Positions 7,943-16,431 of a stretch of DNA of 37,361 nucleotides are shown here, piece after piece. This DNA comes from Eubacterium sp. (GTDB lineage: Bacteria; Bacillota; Clostridia; Oscillospirales; Ruminococcaceae). The notes beneath the pieces were generated by a model. That model saw only the letters and a program-made list of their open reading frames with translations, had not been told where the DNA came from and ran no database searches. Within the stretch, counting starts at the first letter, position 1. Every line of letters starts with the position of its first letter. The stretch lies in assembly GCA_022511265.1 (NCBI GenBank), contig JAFLRX010000018.1, positions 9,307 to 46,667 on the forward strand. Reading direction: 5' to 3'. Position numbers and translations under genes: made by a program.

Positions 7943-8662
7943 ATGAAAAAGACAATTGCAATTTTTGCGGCGCTGGTAATGGCGCTGACCGCAGCAGGCT
8001 GCTCTGACAGCCAGACTTCCGGCACAGCTGATAACAGCTCTGCCGAAGCTTCAAGCACTGTTGCCGAGAACAGCAGCACAGATGACGGAAGCGCTGACAG
8101 CAAGGAAAGCACCGATGATAAGGAAAGCGCTGACAGCGAAGAAAGCACTGATGGTGAGGAAAGCAAAGACAATAACGGCGGCGAGGCTTCCGAGTTTGAT
8201 TCTTGGACAGATGCTGACATTGTAAATTATCTCAAGGCTGAGGGTGTATTCACCAACGACGACTGGCTGTTCATCCAGACCGAAGGCGTTGAAGCCCCCA
8301 CAGGCGTATCAAAGGTTATATCCTATATGGATGATTACTATGACGCTTATATCCTTATTTTCTGGCTTGACCCCAACTCTCCCACCGCAAGAACTGAGGA
8401 AATCTATAATGAAATCAAGACGACTCAGTCTTATATCATGACCGAGGCGGGCAACTTCCCGCAGCCGTTCAACACTCTGATAGGACGCTTTGCTATCTTC
8501 TACAGCTGGAGCTTTGATGCTGACCTTGTAGACAAGACCACCGCTGCCCTTGAAAAGCTGGAGACTGAATACGGCGTAAAGCCCGATTTCGTCAACATGG
8601 ACATTGATGAGTCTGATTATGAGGACGAATACGAAGATGACGATGTTATTTTCGACGACTGA
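7943..8662 (+). CDS. Acidic lipoprotein, paralogue 2 (unknown function)
   Basis: A tandem copy of the preceding gene. The first 25 residues (signal, lipobox and CSDSQT) are identical in protein, although many codons differ by synonymous changes. The Ser/Glu/Asp linker is longer here, and the globular domain (about 92-225) keeps landmarks such as WLD-NSP, EIKTT-YIMT-AGN and GRFAI; I estimate about half the residues are identical. The C-terminal tail is again acidic. The function is unknown. An old duplication with a conserved export signal and a variable linker suggests two related cell-surface binding proteins. CGGAGG lies just before the ATG. Confidence 0.85.
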   Translation: MKKTIAIFAALVMALTAAGCSDSQTSGTADNSSAEASSTVAENSSTDDGSADSKESTDDKESADSEESTDGEESKDNNGGEASEFDSWTDADIVNYLKAEGVFTNDDWLFIQTEGVEAPTGVSKVISYMDDYYDAYILIFWLDPNSPTARTEEIYNEIKTTQSYIMTEAGNFPQPFNTLIGRFAIFYSWSFDADLVDKTTAALEKLETEYGVKPDFVNMDIDESDYEDEYEDDDVIFDD

Positions 8663-8685
8663 TTCCTTACAGTAGGCTGATTTAT

Positions 8686-8713
8686 CCCCTGCGAAGCTGC
8701 GGCTTTGCAGGGG
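8686..8713 (+). terminator. Strong hairpin after the lipoprotein pair
   Basis: CCCCTGCGAAGC (8686-8697) pairs with GCTTTGCAGGGG (8702-8713), 12 pairs including one G-U, around a TGCG loop. No clean T-run follows, so it may be a weak terminator or a 3' end-stabilising stem. A TATAAT lies just downstream (about 8722) and could be the -10 of the peptidase gene, but no convincing -35 is visible. Confidence 0.5.
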
Positions 8714-8751
8714 GTTATGTCTATAATAAAACACGATTAAGGAGATAGAGA

Positions 8752-11616
8752 ATGATACTAGGTGAACAGATGCACGGCTTTACCGTTGACCGCATACGCA
8801 ATGTCGGAGAGGGCGGCGCGGAGCTTGTTGAAATGACCCACGGCAAAACCGGCGCAAGGCTGGCGTGGATGAATAACGGTGAGGAAAACAAGCTGTTTTC
8901 CATTGCCTTTAAGACGATACCGTCGGATGATACCGGAGTATTTCATATACTCGAGCATTCGGTACTCAGCGGCTCAAAGCTTTATCCTGTCAAAGAGCCG
9001 TTTTTGGAGCTTTTGAAAAGCTCGATGAATACTTTTCTTAACGCGATGACCTTCCCGGATAAGACGGTTTTTCCTGTGTCCAGCCGCAACGATACTGATT
9101 TTATGAACCTTACGCGGGTATATCTTGACGCTGTTTTTTGTCCGTCAATATATGACAATCCCTGCATTTTCCGGCAGGAGGGTTGGCATATCGAGCTGCG
9201 CGACAAATCAGACGCTCCGCTGTATAAGGGCGTAGTGTTCAACGAAATGAAGGGCGCGCTGTCGTCGGTATACCGCCGTATCGGCACAGAGACCGAAAAG
9301 CTTTTATTTCCTGACAGCTGCTATCGGTTTGAGTCCGGCGGCGATCCTGCCGCTATCCCCGACCTTACTTATGAGCGGTTTACCGAGCTGCACGGCTATT
9401 TTTATCATCCGTCTAATTCATACATTTATCTTGACGGCTCGGTAGATATTGACGCGGTGTTAGAGCTGCTTGACACGGAATATCTTTCTAAGTACGACCG
9501 CACCGATAACAGATATGATATTGCCGTACAGCCGCAGATAGCCGCTGTAGAGTGCAGCCGCGATTATGAGGTGTCCCCGGACGAGCCGCTGGAAAACCGC
9601 ACCCACCTTGCCTGCGCCAAGGTTTTGTGCAGCTGGGAGGACCGCGAGAAAATATTCGCCGCGTCGGTTTTGGGCGAGGTGCTTACCGGACACAACGACG
9701 CACCGTTAAAACGCGCGCTGTTGGATACAGGACTATGTCTTGACGCGTCGCTCAGTGTCAGCGACGGCATACAGCAGCCATTCGGCATACTGGAGATACT
9801 GAACACCGACTATGAAAACCGCGTGCAGCTGCTTGATACCATACAGAAAGTTGTCAGTGACCTTACAGAAAACGGCATCGACCGCGAGGCACTGTCAGCC
9901 GCTGTCAACCGATTAGAATTCCGCTGGCGCGAGGGAGAAGAGCCGCAAGGCCTTAACCATAACATAAACGCGCTGTCGGCGTGGCTGTACGGCGGCGACC
10001 CGCTGTCATATATCGACTGTGACGATGTGTTCGTTTTCCTACGTAAACAGCTTGATACCGATTATTATGAAAAGCTACTGTCGGAATGGCTGCTGGACGA
10101 AAGCGGCAGAGCAACCCTGTATATGATTCCGTCTTACACTTATGGAAATGAGCTGCGCGAGCAGGAAGAAAAGCGCTTGCAGGACATTATAGGCTCCATG
10201 ACAGAAAGCGATATGGAAAGCCTGATACAGCAAAACCGCCGCCTTGACGAATGGCAGCAGTCGGAGGATGCGCCCGAGACGCTTGCGCTGCTCCCGCGCC
10301 TGCCGCTCAGCGAGGTCAGCGAGCTGCCTATACGCTTTGACACGACCGAAACCACCGAAAGCGGTGTTGCGGTGCTGCTACATCCCTCAAAGGAAAAAGG
10401 CATAGTATCGGTAAATCTGTATTTCTCGCTGGCAGACTGCACCGAGCAGGAAATTTTTGATTTATCCGTTATGACTAATCTGTTAGGCAATCTGCCTACT
10501 AAGAGCAGCGACGGTATGGCTTTACAGCAGAAGATAACCGCTTTGCTGGGCGGTATTGATTATAACGTAGAGGCATTCGGCAAGGCGGAAAGCCCCGAAA
10601 AATGCCGTGCGTTTTTCACGGTAATGGCGCGGTTTTTAGAGCAAAACCGCAACGAAGCGCTGTCGCTGATAGGCGAGATACTGACCGAGACAGTCTTTGA
10701 CCTTCCCGATCTGATAAAAGAACTGCTGTTGCAGGGCGACGAGGAATTAAAGCACGGCATTATCTCAAGCGGGCATATCTTCGCGCTCGGCCGCGCGCGT
10801 GCGCCGCTGTCCGCGGAGGATAGCTTAAAAGAGCTTACCTCCGGCTATGAGGGGTACAAGCGTCTGCACAGCTTAACTCAGAATATTGATGAGCAGATGC
10901 CCGGGCTGATAACCTCTTTCAAAAAGCTGCAGAGTAAGATACTCGGCAAGTCCCGCCTTACCGCGAGCGTTACTTCGGCAGACGGACTGCCGCTGACGTC
11001 GCTGCTCTCGCAGCTGCCGGATGGAGAAAGCACAGATAAAACCGAGCTTAGCTACAGCTTGCAGACACCGAAGGCACAGGGTATACTGATACCCGCGGCG
11101 GTGTCGTATTCCGCGGTTTCTCTCCCGCAGATAACCGATATGGCTGTATGGCGCGTGCTGTCCAATATCCTGTCATTGGAATATCTGTGGACTGAGATAC
11201 GCGTAAAGGGCGGCGCATACGGTACAGGCGCAACGGTCAACCCGTTGGGTATCCCCGCGTTCTATTCCTACCGTGACCCGTCACCGTCAGACAGCTTTTC
11301 GGTATACGGCAGTGCGGCGGAGTTTTTGCGCGAGTACTGCGCGCAGCCGCTGCCCGAGCAGTATATTATCAGCACGATAGCAAAGTATGAGCCGCTGATG
11401 TCCGACAGCGAAAAAGGCATTACCGCCGATGATATGTATTTCCGCGGTATCACCTATGAAAAGCGCTGCGCCGAGCGCAAGAAAATGCTCTCGCTGATAG
11501 CGGAAGAGCTGTTAAGCGCCGCCGATACATTGTCACAAAGCGTAAACCGCTGTGTAGTAGGCTCGGCAGAGGCGTTGGAACGCTGCGGCGAGCTTGAAAC
11601 AGAGACGATAGGTTAA
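8752..11616 (+). CDS. M16C zinc metallopeptidase, PreP-like
   Basis: A 954-residue peptidase of the pitrilysin/insulinase superfamily, the single-chain M16C group that includes presequence protease PreP (about 970 residues). The inverted zinc motif HILEH gives His65, Glu68 and His69, with the third ligand probably Glu165 in NEMKG. The following SGSKLYPVKEPF and MNTFLNAMTFPDKT blocks are characteristic. Near the C-terminus VKGGAYG matches the substrate-binding part of the inactive second half. No signal peptide is present, so it probably degrades oligopeptides in the cytosol. AAGGAGA precedes the ATG. A TTG-started cysteine desulfidase-like gene follows 14 bases later. Confidence 0.93.
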   Translation: MILGEQMHGFTVDRIRNVGEGGAELVEMTHGKTGARLAWMNNGEENKLFSIAFKTIPSDDTGVFHILEHSVLSGSKLYPVKEPFLELLKSSMNTFLNAMTFPDKTVFPVSSRNDTDFMNLTRVYLDAVFCPSIYDNPCIFRQEGWHIELRDKSDAPLYKGVVFNEMKGALSSVYRRIGTETEKLLFPDSCYRFESGGDPAAIPDLTYERFTELHGYFYHPSNSYIYLDGSVDIDAVLELLDTEYLSKYDRTDNRYDIAVQPQIAAVECSRDYEVSPDEPLENRTHLACAKVLCSWEDREKIFAASVLGEVLTGHNDAPLKRALLDTGLCLDASLSVSDGIQQPFGILEILNTDYENRVQLLDTIQKVVSDLTENGIDREALSAAVNRLEFRWREGEEPQGLNHNINALSAWLYGGDPLSYIDCDDVFVFLRKQLDTDYYEKLLSEWLLDESGRATLYMIPSYTYGNELREQEEKRLQDIIGSMTESDMESLIQQNRRLDEWQQSEDAPETLALLPRLPLSEVSELPIRFDTTETTESGVAVLLHPSKEKGIVSVNLYFSLADCTEQEIFDLSVMTNLLGNLPTKSSDGMALQQKITALLGGIDYNVEAFGKAESPEKCRAFFTVMARFLEQNRNEALSLIGEILTETVFDLPDLIKELLLQGDEELKHGIISSGHIFALGRARAPLSAEDSLKELTSGYEGYKRLHSLTQNIDEQMPGLITSFKKLQSKILGKSRLTASVTSADGLPLTSLLSQLPDGESTDKTELSYSLQTPKAQGILIPAAVSYSAVSLPQITDMAVWRVLSNILSLEYLWTEIRVKGGAYGTGATVNPLGIPAFYSYRDPSPSDSFSVYGSAAEFLREYCAQPLPEQYIISTIAKYEPLMSDSEKGITADDMYFRGITYEKRCAERKKMLSLIAEELLSAADTLSQSVNRCVVGSAEALERCGELETETIG

Positions 11617-11630
11617 AGAGGAATATCAAA

Positions 11631-12935
11631 TTGTACACAGCAGAAAATGAAAAGAATTTTATTGCTGTACTGACCGAAGAACTTATCCCCGCGATGGGCT
11701 GTACCGAGCCGATAGCTCTCGCTTATGCCGCCTGTCGGGCGCGTAATGAGCTTGGCGGTACGCCCACAGAGATAACAGCCTATTGCAGCGGCAATATGAT
11801 AAAAAACGTGCGGTGTGTTTCTATCCCCAATTCCGGCGGAATGGTGGGGATCGAGGCGGCTGTGGTACTCGGCGCGTTCGGCGGTGATGCCCGGCGCGGT
11901 ATGGAGGTGCTGGAGGCGGTAACACCTAAGGCGCTGGAGCAGGCGACAGCCTTTTTGAATGACCGCCGCTGCAGTGTGGAGTATCTGGATTCTGACATAC
12001 CGCTGCATTTTAAAATAGAAATGACGGATAATACCGATACCGTCTCGGTAGAGGTGCGCCACTCGCATATGAACATTGTCTCTATTATAAAAAACAAAGA
12101 GACGATATATTCCGGCGATATCGGTACGGACAGTACAGAGCATGCCGACCGTTCAAAATTATCCATTGGAAGCATCAAGGATTTTGCCGACAATGTTGAT
12201 GTCAGCAAGATAAAGCACCTGCTTGACCGTCAGCTGCGATTTAATATGGACATTGCCTATGAGGGTATGTCGGGAGAATACGGACTGAATATCGGGCGGG
12301 TGATACGCTCGTCCTACGCTGACGGTGTTGTCACCCGTATGAAGGCGTATGCAGCTGCGGCATCCGAGGCGCGTATGAGCGGCTGCGTAATGCCGGTGGT
12401 AATCAACTCCGGCAGCGGAAATCAAGGTATAGCGTCCTCCGTACCCGTTATCGTATACGCGAGAGAAAAGGATATACCCCAAGAGCGGCTATACCGTGCG
12501 CTGGCTTTTTCCGCGCTGCTGACAATACACCAAAAGGACTACATCGGCAAGCTGTCGGCGTTTTGCGGGGCGGTGTCCGCCTCTTGCGCGGCATGCGCGG
12601 CGGTGACATATATGGTGGGCGGCACGATAGAGCAGATAAAGGCGACCATCGACAACACCCTTGCCAATATCCCCGGCATAATCTGCGACGGCGCGAAAAT
12701 ATCCTGTGCCGCGAAGATCGCCACCAGTATCGACGCGGGTATGATGGCGCATTTCCTTGCGATGGACGGAAAGGCGTACGAAGCGTTTACCGGTATACTC
12801 AAAGAAGAATGTGAGGAAACAATCAGCTGTGTCGGATACATAGGAAAGATAGGTATGCGGCAGACTGATAAAGAGATAGTTAAACTTATGCTTACCGATA
12901 AGGAGGTAGATAAAAATGGCGATAAGACTGAATGA
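11631..12935 (+). CDS. CyuA/UPF0597-family L-cysteine desulfidase-like protein
   Basis: A 434-residue cytosolic enzyme related to L-serine dehydratase alpha chains. The family includes the [4Fe-4S] cysteine desulfidase, which converts L-cysteine to pyruvate, sulfide and ammonia. Family marks are AMGCTEPIALAYA near the N-terminus, GNMIKNV, the glycine-rich IPNSGGMVGIEAA, and C-terminal cysteines in FCGAVSASCAAC and IICDGAKISCAAK that probably hold the cluster. The start codon is TTG with AAAGAGGA about 8 bases upstream; no in-frame ATG lies nearby. The gene overlaps the next one, which encodes a small cysteine-rich FTR-like protein, by 20 bases. The substrate assignment is from the family, not proven here. 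Confidence 0.85.
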   Translation: MYTAENEKNFIAVLTEELIPAMGCTEPIALAYAACRARNELGGTPTEITAYCSGNMIKNVRCVSIPNSGGMVGIEAAVVLGAFGGDARRGMEVLEAVTPKALEQATAFLNDRRCSVEYLDSDIPLHFKIEMTDNTDTVSVEVRHSHMNIVSIIKNKETIYSGDIGTDSTEHADRSKLSIGSIKDFADNVDVSKIKHLLDRQLRFNMDIAYEGMSGEYGLNIGRVIRSSYADGVVTRMKAYAAAASEARMSGCVMPVVINSGSGNQGIASSVPVIVYAREKDIPQERLYRALAFSALLTIHQKDYIGKLSAFCGAVSASCAACAAVTYMVGGTIEQIKATIDNTLANIPGIICDGAKISCAAKIATSIDAGMMAHFLAMDGKAYEAFTGILKEECEETISCVGYIGKIGMRQTDKEIVKLMLTDKEVDKNGDKTE

Positions 12936-13116
12936 AAACGAAGAGATAGTAAAGACAGTTAAAGAGGGACTGAAGGCAAAGGACGGCTATTGCCCCTGCC
13001 GCGTAGGCAAGAGCGAGGATATCAAGTGCATGTGCAAAGAATTCCGCGAGCAGATAGCCGACCCCGAGTTTGAGGGCTATTGCCACTGCCTACTGTATTA
13101 CAAGTCGAAAGATTAA
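12916..13116 (+). CDS. Small ferredoxin-thioredoxin reductase-like (FTR catalytic chain) protein
   Basis: A 66-residue protein with three Cys-x-Cys pairs: Cys26-Pro-Cys28, Cys38-Met-Cys40 and Cys56-His-Cys58, followed by LLYY. The catalytic chain of ferredoxin:thioredoxin reductase has the same series (CPC, CPC, CHC), giving four [4Fe-4S] ligands and a redox-active disulfide. Here the spacings are 9 and 15 residues rather than 16 and 8, and the protein is about half the usual length. AAGGAGG precedes the ATG, which lies inside the 3' end of the cysteine desulfidase-like gene. It may pass electrons to a thiol or thioredoxin; no ferredoxin-binding partner chain is visible. Confidence 0.75.
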   Translation: MAIRLNENEEIVKTVKEGLKAKDGYCPCRVGKSEDIKCMCKEFREQIADPEFEGYCHCLLYYKSKD

Positions 13117-13122
13117 AACACG

Positions 13123-13165
13123 AAAACTCCCGCAGACTGAATTCCGGTCCGCGGGAGTTTTAATT
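13123..13165. terminator. Bidirectional terminator between convergent transcripts
   Basis: AAAACTCCCGC (13123-13133) pairs perfectly with GCGGGAGTTTT (13151-13161), 11 pairs. T-rich sequence follows on the plus strand, and a T-run formed by the stem base serves the minus strand. It separates the FTR-like gene from the minus-strand SCP2 gene. Confidence 0.88.
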
Positions 13166-13183
13166 TTCTTTTATTATGTTAAG

Positions 13184-13516
13184 TTAGCCGTTTATAATAT
13201 CAACCAGCTTCTTGAATTCCAGCGCCTTTTCGATGCTGCCGTCAACCTTGAGCTTGCCGATGGTAAAAGCCAGAACAGGGTCCAGCTTTCCGTTTGCCAG
13301 CTTGAGGAAATTATCACCCGAGGTGATAAGGCGAACGTCACGGTCATGATAATCATAAGGCTGTACATTTATCTTACCGTCCTTTGCCTCTATATAGAAA
13401 ACGCCTTCGCCTTCGCCTTTGATCTCTACCTCGACAGCAAGGTGGTTGTCATAGCCTTTCAGATCCGCATCTTCGCAAAGCTCTTTTACTTTAGCGACTA
13501 TCTCTTCGTATTTCAT
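13184..13516 (-). CDS. SCP2 sterol-carrier-domain protein
   Basis: A 110-residue protein made of one SCP2-like lipid-binding fold. The C-terminal pattern DNFLKLANGKLDPVLAFTIGKLKVDGSIEKALEF is the usual signature: the NG-LDP loop and the GKLKVDGS strand. The start is set at 13516 because AGGAAGG lies 8 bases upstream, whereas the longer frame to 13582 has no site and would add an atypical Cys-rich leader. Bacterial SCP2 proteins are thought to bind hydrophobic ligands in the cytosol; the ligand is unknown. It is downstream of the Bce-type permease on the same strand but 103 bases away, with its own promoter-like TATAAT. Confidence 0.85.
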   Translation of the reverse strand: MKYEEIVAKVKELCEDADLKGYDNHLAVEVEIKGEGEGVFYIEAKDGKINVQPYDYHDRDVRLITSGDNFLKLANGKLDPVLAFTIGKLKVDGSIEKALEFKKLVDIING

Positions 13517-13537
13517 AAGTTTTGCCTTCCTTGTATC

Positions 13538-13556
13538 ACAAATTTGTAATATTATA
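13538..13556 (-). promoter_or_regulatory. Palindrome and -10 region upstream of the SCP2 gene
   Basis: A perfect ACAAATTTGT palindrome lies at 13538-13547, and TATAAT (minus strand) lies at 13551-13556. The best -35 candidate, TTGACT, is 20 bases upstream, longer than usual, so the promoter call is tentative. Confidence 0.4.
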
Positions 13557-13619
13557 TTTTCACATCTGCATCGGAAAGTCAATGGTTTTGTTTATATACA
13601 AATGCGGTTGATGTAAATA

Positions 13620-15572
13620 TTATTTGCTGACTATCCTGTAATAGGTTTTTGCCGTAATTGAGTAGATAAGCGCGTAGATAAGTGAAAACGCGGCAAAACA
13701 GATAAGCAGACATATTATAAACAGGTCGGTATTTCTCATCTGGACCACGACGAACATCCTGCATATAAGAGGGAATGAGAATGCGGTATGAATACCCGCG
13801 GTGACCAGCGGCAGGAAAAACACAGTGATTATCTGAGAGTGTATGCTTTTTCTGACTTCTGTCTTGCTCATACCGACATTCTGCATAATTTCAAAACGCT
13901 TTTTATCGTCAAAGCCCTCGGATATCTGCTTATAGTATATTATAAGCACCGTCTGCATAAGAAACAGCGTACCCAAAAAGGCACCGAGGAAGAACAGCCC
14001 GCCGTAAAGGCTCATATAGCTTTCATGCGCGGTGTATTTTGCGTCTATCCTAAATCCGTAGTCTGCGTTAATGTTAAGATAATCATGCAGTCCTCTGTAC
14101 AGCTCTTTTTCATCGCCTGAGTTTATGCTGAAATTATAATAGTATCGTATCAGGGAAAAGTTTTCGCCGTATGCGGCCTTTTGTGCCTCATAAAAATCCT
14201 GCATGACATCTTCACCACTTACGACTATACTGGCGCATTTTACAACATCGGTCGAGCCTATCGGAAAATCATCAAGCCGCCGTGCGACCGATAGATCCCT
14301 GCCGAGGAGATTTATTTTGTCGTATTGCATTTCCTTATCGTCCGAAAAAAGCAGGATTTCGTTTTCCGCTAATTCGATATTTTCACCGGTAAGACGGTTG
14401 TAATCCTCCAGATATATTATCCCTATCTCGCAAAGGTCGGAGGTGTCAACGGAGGTCTCCTCCGGGATGTAAAATCTGCTTTCGTCCTGAACAGTTTCAA
14501 AAGTCAACGAAGTATATTTCACACTTTTTTCAACATCCACCTTGTTATCGGAAAGATATCGCTCGACCTTATCTTGCGTGCCTCCGTCATATAAGCTTAC
14601 CATAAAATCAAACGGATAGCGGGTGTTTATAATATCCTCCTGTCCTGCCAGCAGGCAGCTGGTTGACGACACCATTACCAGCACCATGGTGGAGAGGATA
14701 CAGATATTCGCAAGTCCCACCGCGTTTTGCTTCATGCGGTATATCATCCCGGATACGGAGGTAAAGTGATTTATCCTGTAATAATATTTCTTGTTGCGTT
14801 TAAGTATCTTTAGAAAAGCAATGATACCGGCAGTGAACAGAAGATATGTGCCTATTATTACACAAACTACCGCCACAAAAAACAGCATCAACGCCTGAAG
14901 CGGCTGGGTGGTAACTATGGCGATATAGTATCCTGTCCCGAGAAACACGACCCCCAGTAAAGCCAAAAGCCACTTGGCCTTCGGCTCTTTTTCGCCCATG
15001 CCGGAGCCGTGAAGCAGCTCTATGGGCTTTGCCAGGTGTATTTGACGCAGCGCGTTTAAGTAAATCAGCAGAAAGGCGCACAGCATAAATATACAGGTCA
15101 CTGCCAGCGACTCTACCGATATATAAAACCCAAACGGTACGACGCTGCCCAACATTTTAGTAAGCAATAAAAACAGCAGCTTATCCAGCAGTATGCCGAC
15201 CGTCAGACCGATAGCAAGTGATATTACAGCCGTATATATTGTTTCCGTAAGCAGGACTTTTGCGATGTGCCGCTTTTCCATTCCGAGGATATTGTACAGC
15301 CCCAACTCTTTCTTGCGCCGTTTCATAAGAAAGCTGTTTGTGTAAAACAGAAATATAAAGGCGAATATCATTGTCACATAGCTGCCAAACGTCAGTATCA
15401 TCTGCAGCGCATCTCCGCCGATAACATTATCAAGGTCGGGATTGAGCGACAGCGATTTGATGATATAAACCATAGCCGACGTTATTATACAGGTGATGAG
15501 GTAGGGGAGATAGGTCTGCGAATTTCTCTTTATGTTATCTGCCGCAAGTCCGGCGTACAGCCCTTTACGCAT
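13620..15572 (-). CDS. BceB-like ABC permease (FtsX-type)
   Basis: A 650-residue membrane protein with the Bce-type layout: hydrophobic segments near residues 20-60, 110-180 and 200-320, a large extracellular region of about 200 residues (about 325-525), then three C-terminal segments. The FtsX-like core appears in LYNILGMEKRHIAKVLLTE and again near the C-terminus as MQNVGMSKTEVRKSI. Together with the ATPase it should form an exporter-like complex that protects against cell-wall-active peptides and also signals to the kinase. The ATG at 15572 is preferred over a GTG at 15581, since GGCGG is better spaced for the ATG. The start overlaps the ATPase stop region. Confidence 0.9.
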   Translation of the reverse strand: MRKGLYAGLAADNIKRNSQTYLPYLITCIITSAMVYIIKSLSLNPDLDNVIGGDALQMILTFGSYVTMIFAFIFLFYTNSFLMKRRKKELGLYNILGMEKRHIAKVLLTETIYTAVISLAIGLTVGILLDKLLFLLLTKMLGSVVPFGFYISVESLAVTCIFMLCAFLLIYLNALRQIHLAKPIELLHGSGMGEKEPKAKWLLALLGVVFLGTGYYIAIVTTQPLQALMLFFVAVVCVIIGTYLLFTAGIIAFLKILKRNKKYYYRINHFTSVSGMIYRMKQNAVGLANICILSTMVLVMVSSTSCLLAGQEDIINTRYPFDFMVSLYDGGTQDKVERYLSDNKVDVEKSVKYTSLTFETVQDESRFYIPEETSVDTSDLCEIGIIYLEDYNRLTGENIELAENEILLFSDDKEMQYDKINLLGRDLSVARRLDDFPIGSTDVVKCASIVVSGEDVMQDFYEAQKAAYGENFSLIRYYYNFSINSGDEKELYRGLHDYLNINADYGFRIDAKYTAHESYMSLYGGLFFLGAFLGTLFLMQTVLIIYYKQISEGFDDKKRFEIMQNVGMSKTEVRKSIHSQIITVFFLPLVTAGIHTAFSFPLICRMFVVVQMRNTDLFIICLLICFAAFSLIYALIYSITAKTYYRIVSK

Positions 15573-16332
15573 TTCTCTCACCGCCTGACATACTGAGAGT
15601 AAGCGTATCCGATATCTTTTTGTACAGCTCTTCGTTGGTAGAATTTCCGCGATATATCTGATGGAATATTTGCCCGTCCTTGATGAACATTACTCGCCCC
15701 GCGTGACTTGCAGCCTTGGCAGAGTGGGTCACCATAAAAATAGTCTGCCCGCGTGAATTAATCTGCGCGAAAACCTTCAGCAGGCTGTCGGTCGCCTTTG
15801 AATCCAGAGCGCCTGTCGGCTCGTCGGCAAGTATCAGCTTGGGGTTGGTTATTATCGCCCTCGCGACAGCCGCCCTTTGCTTTTGCCCGCCGGACACCTC
15901 ATAAGGGTACTTTTTCAGTATTTCGGTTATGCCCAGCATTTTTGCGATAGGGTCAAGTCTTGATTTCATCTCGCCGTAACTTTTGCCCAACAGCACCAGC
16001 GGAAGAAAAATATTATCCATCAGCGTGAATGTATCCAGCAGATTAAAGTCCTGAAATACAAATCCCAGATTATCCCTGCGGAATGCCGATATTTCCTTTT
16101 CTTTTATTTTTGTCAGCGATTTGCCGTCCAGCAGCACCTCGCCGTTTGTCGGTTTGTCCAGCGCCGCTAAGATGTTTAGCAGTGTGGTTTTGCCGGAGCC
16201 GGATTCGCCCATAATAGCGACATACTCGCCCTGCTCGACCGAAAAATGCACATTTGAAAGAGCCTGCACACGGTTTCCGCCAAAGCGTGTTGTATAGACC
16301 TTTTCCAATGCATGTACTTCTAATATTGCCAT
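15565..16332 (-). CDS. BceA-like ABC transporter ATPase
   Basis: A 255-residue ATPase of the MacB/LolD/BceA group. Walker A is GESGSGKTT (42-50), the signature VSGGQKQR (146-153) and Walker B LILADEPTGALD (167-178); the Q-loop and the switch His in VTHSAKAA are present. AGGAGG lies 8 bases before the ATG. The end overlaps the permease start, as usual for these pairs. Upstream are a weak-35 promoter and two ATGTGACAT repeats, suggesting that the transporter pair is induced separately from the kinase and regulator by the cognate OmpR-type regulator. Confidence 0.93.
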   Translation of the reverse strand: MAILEVHALEKVYTTRFGGNRVQALSNVHFSVEQGEYVAIMGESGSGKTTLLNILAALDKPTNGEVLLDGKSLTKIKEKEISAFRRDNLGFVFQDFNLLDTFTLMDNIFLPLVLLGKSYGEMKSRLDPIAKMLGITEILKKYPYEVSGGQKQRAAVARAIITNPKLILADEPTGALDSKATDSLLKVFAQINSRGQTIFMVTHSAKAASHAGRVMFIKDGQIFHQIYRGNSTNEELYKKISDTLTLSMSGGERNA

Positions 16333-16363
16333 AAATTAACCTCCTTGTACGGCATTTGACAAT

Positions 16364-16392
16364 AGTTTAGCACATATTTCCGGTCGGCAAAA
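16364..16392 (-). promoter_or_regulatory. Promoter of the bceAB-like pair
   Basis: On the minus strand TTTTGC (16392-16387) and TAAACT (16369-16364) are 17 bases apart. The poor -35 box is typical of promoters that need an activator. Confidence 0.55.
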
Positions 16393-16399
16393 TCGAATT

Positions 16400-16419
16400 A
16401 TGTGACATTGATGTGACAT
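16400..16419. promoter_or_regulatory. Two ATGTGACAT repeats, candidate response-regulator site
   Basis: ATGTGACAT occurs at 16400-16408 and 16411-16419. Each copy is itself a palindrome around a central base, and the period is 11 bases, about one helical turn. The pair ends 8 bases upstream of the weak -35 box of the bceAB-like promoter, the expected place for an OmpR-family activator dimer. Confidence 0.6.
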
Positions 16420-16431
16420 TTTTGTAAGATA

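Noticed and set aside
13070-13549. 159-codon plus-strand frame opposite the SCP2 gene
   Set aside because: It passes through the bidirectional terminator and is antisense to a gene with clear family similarity.
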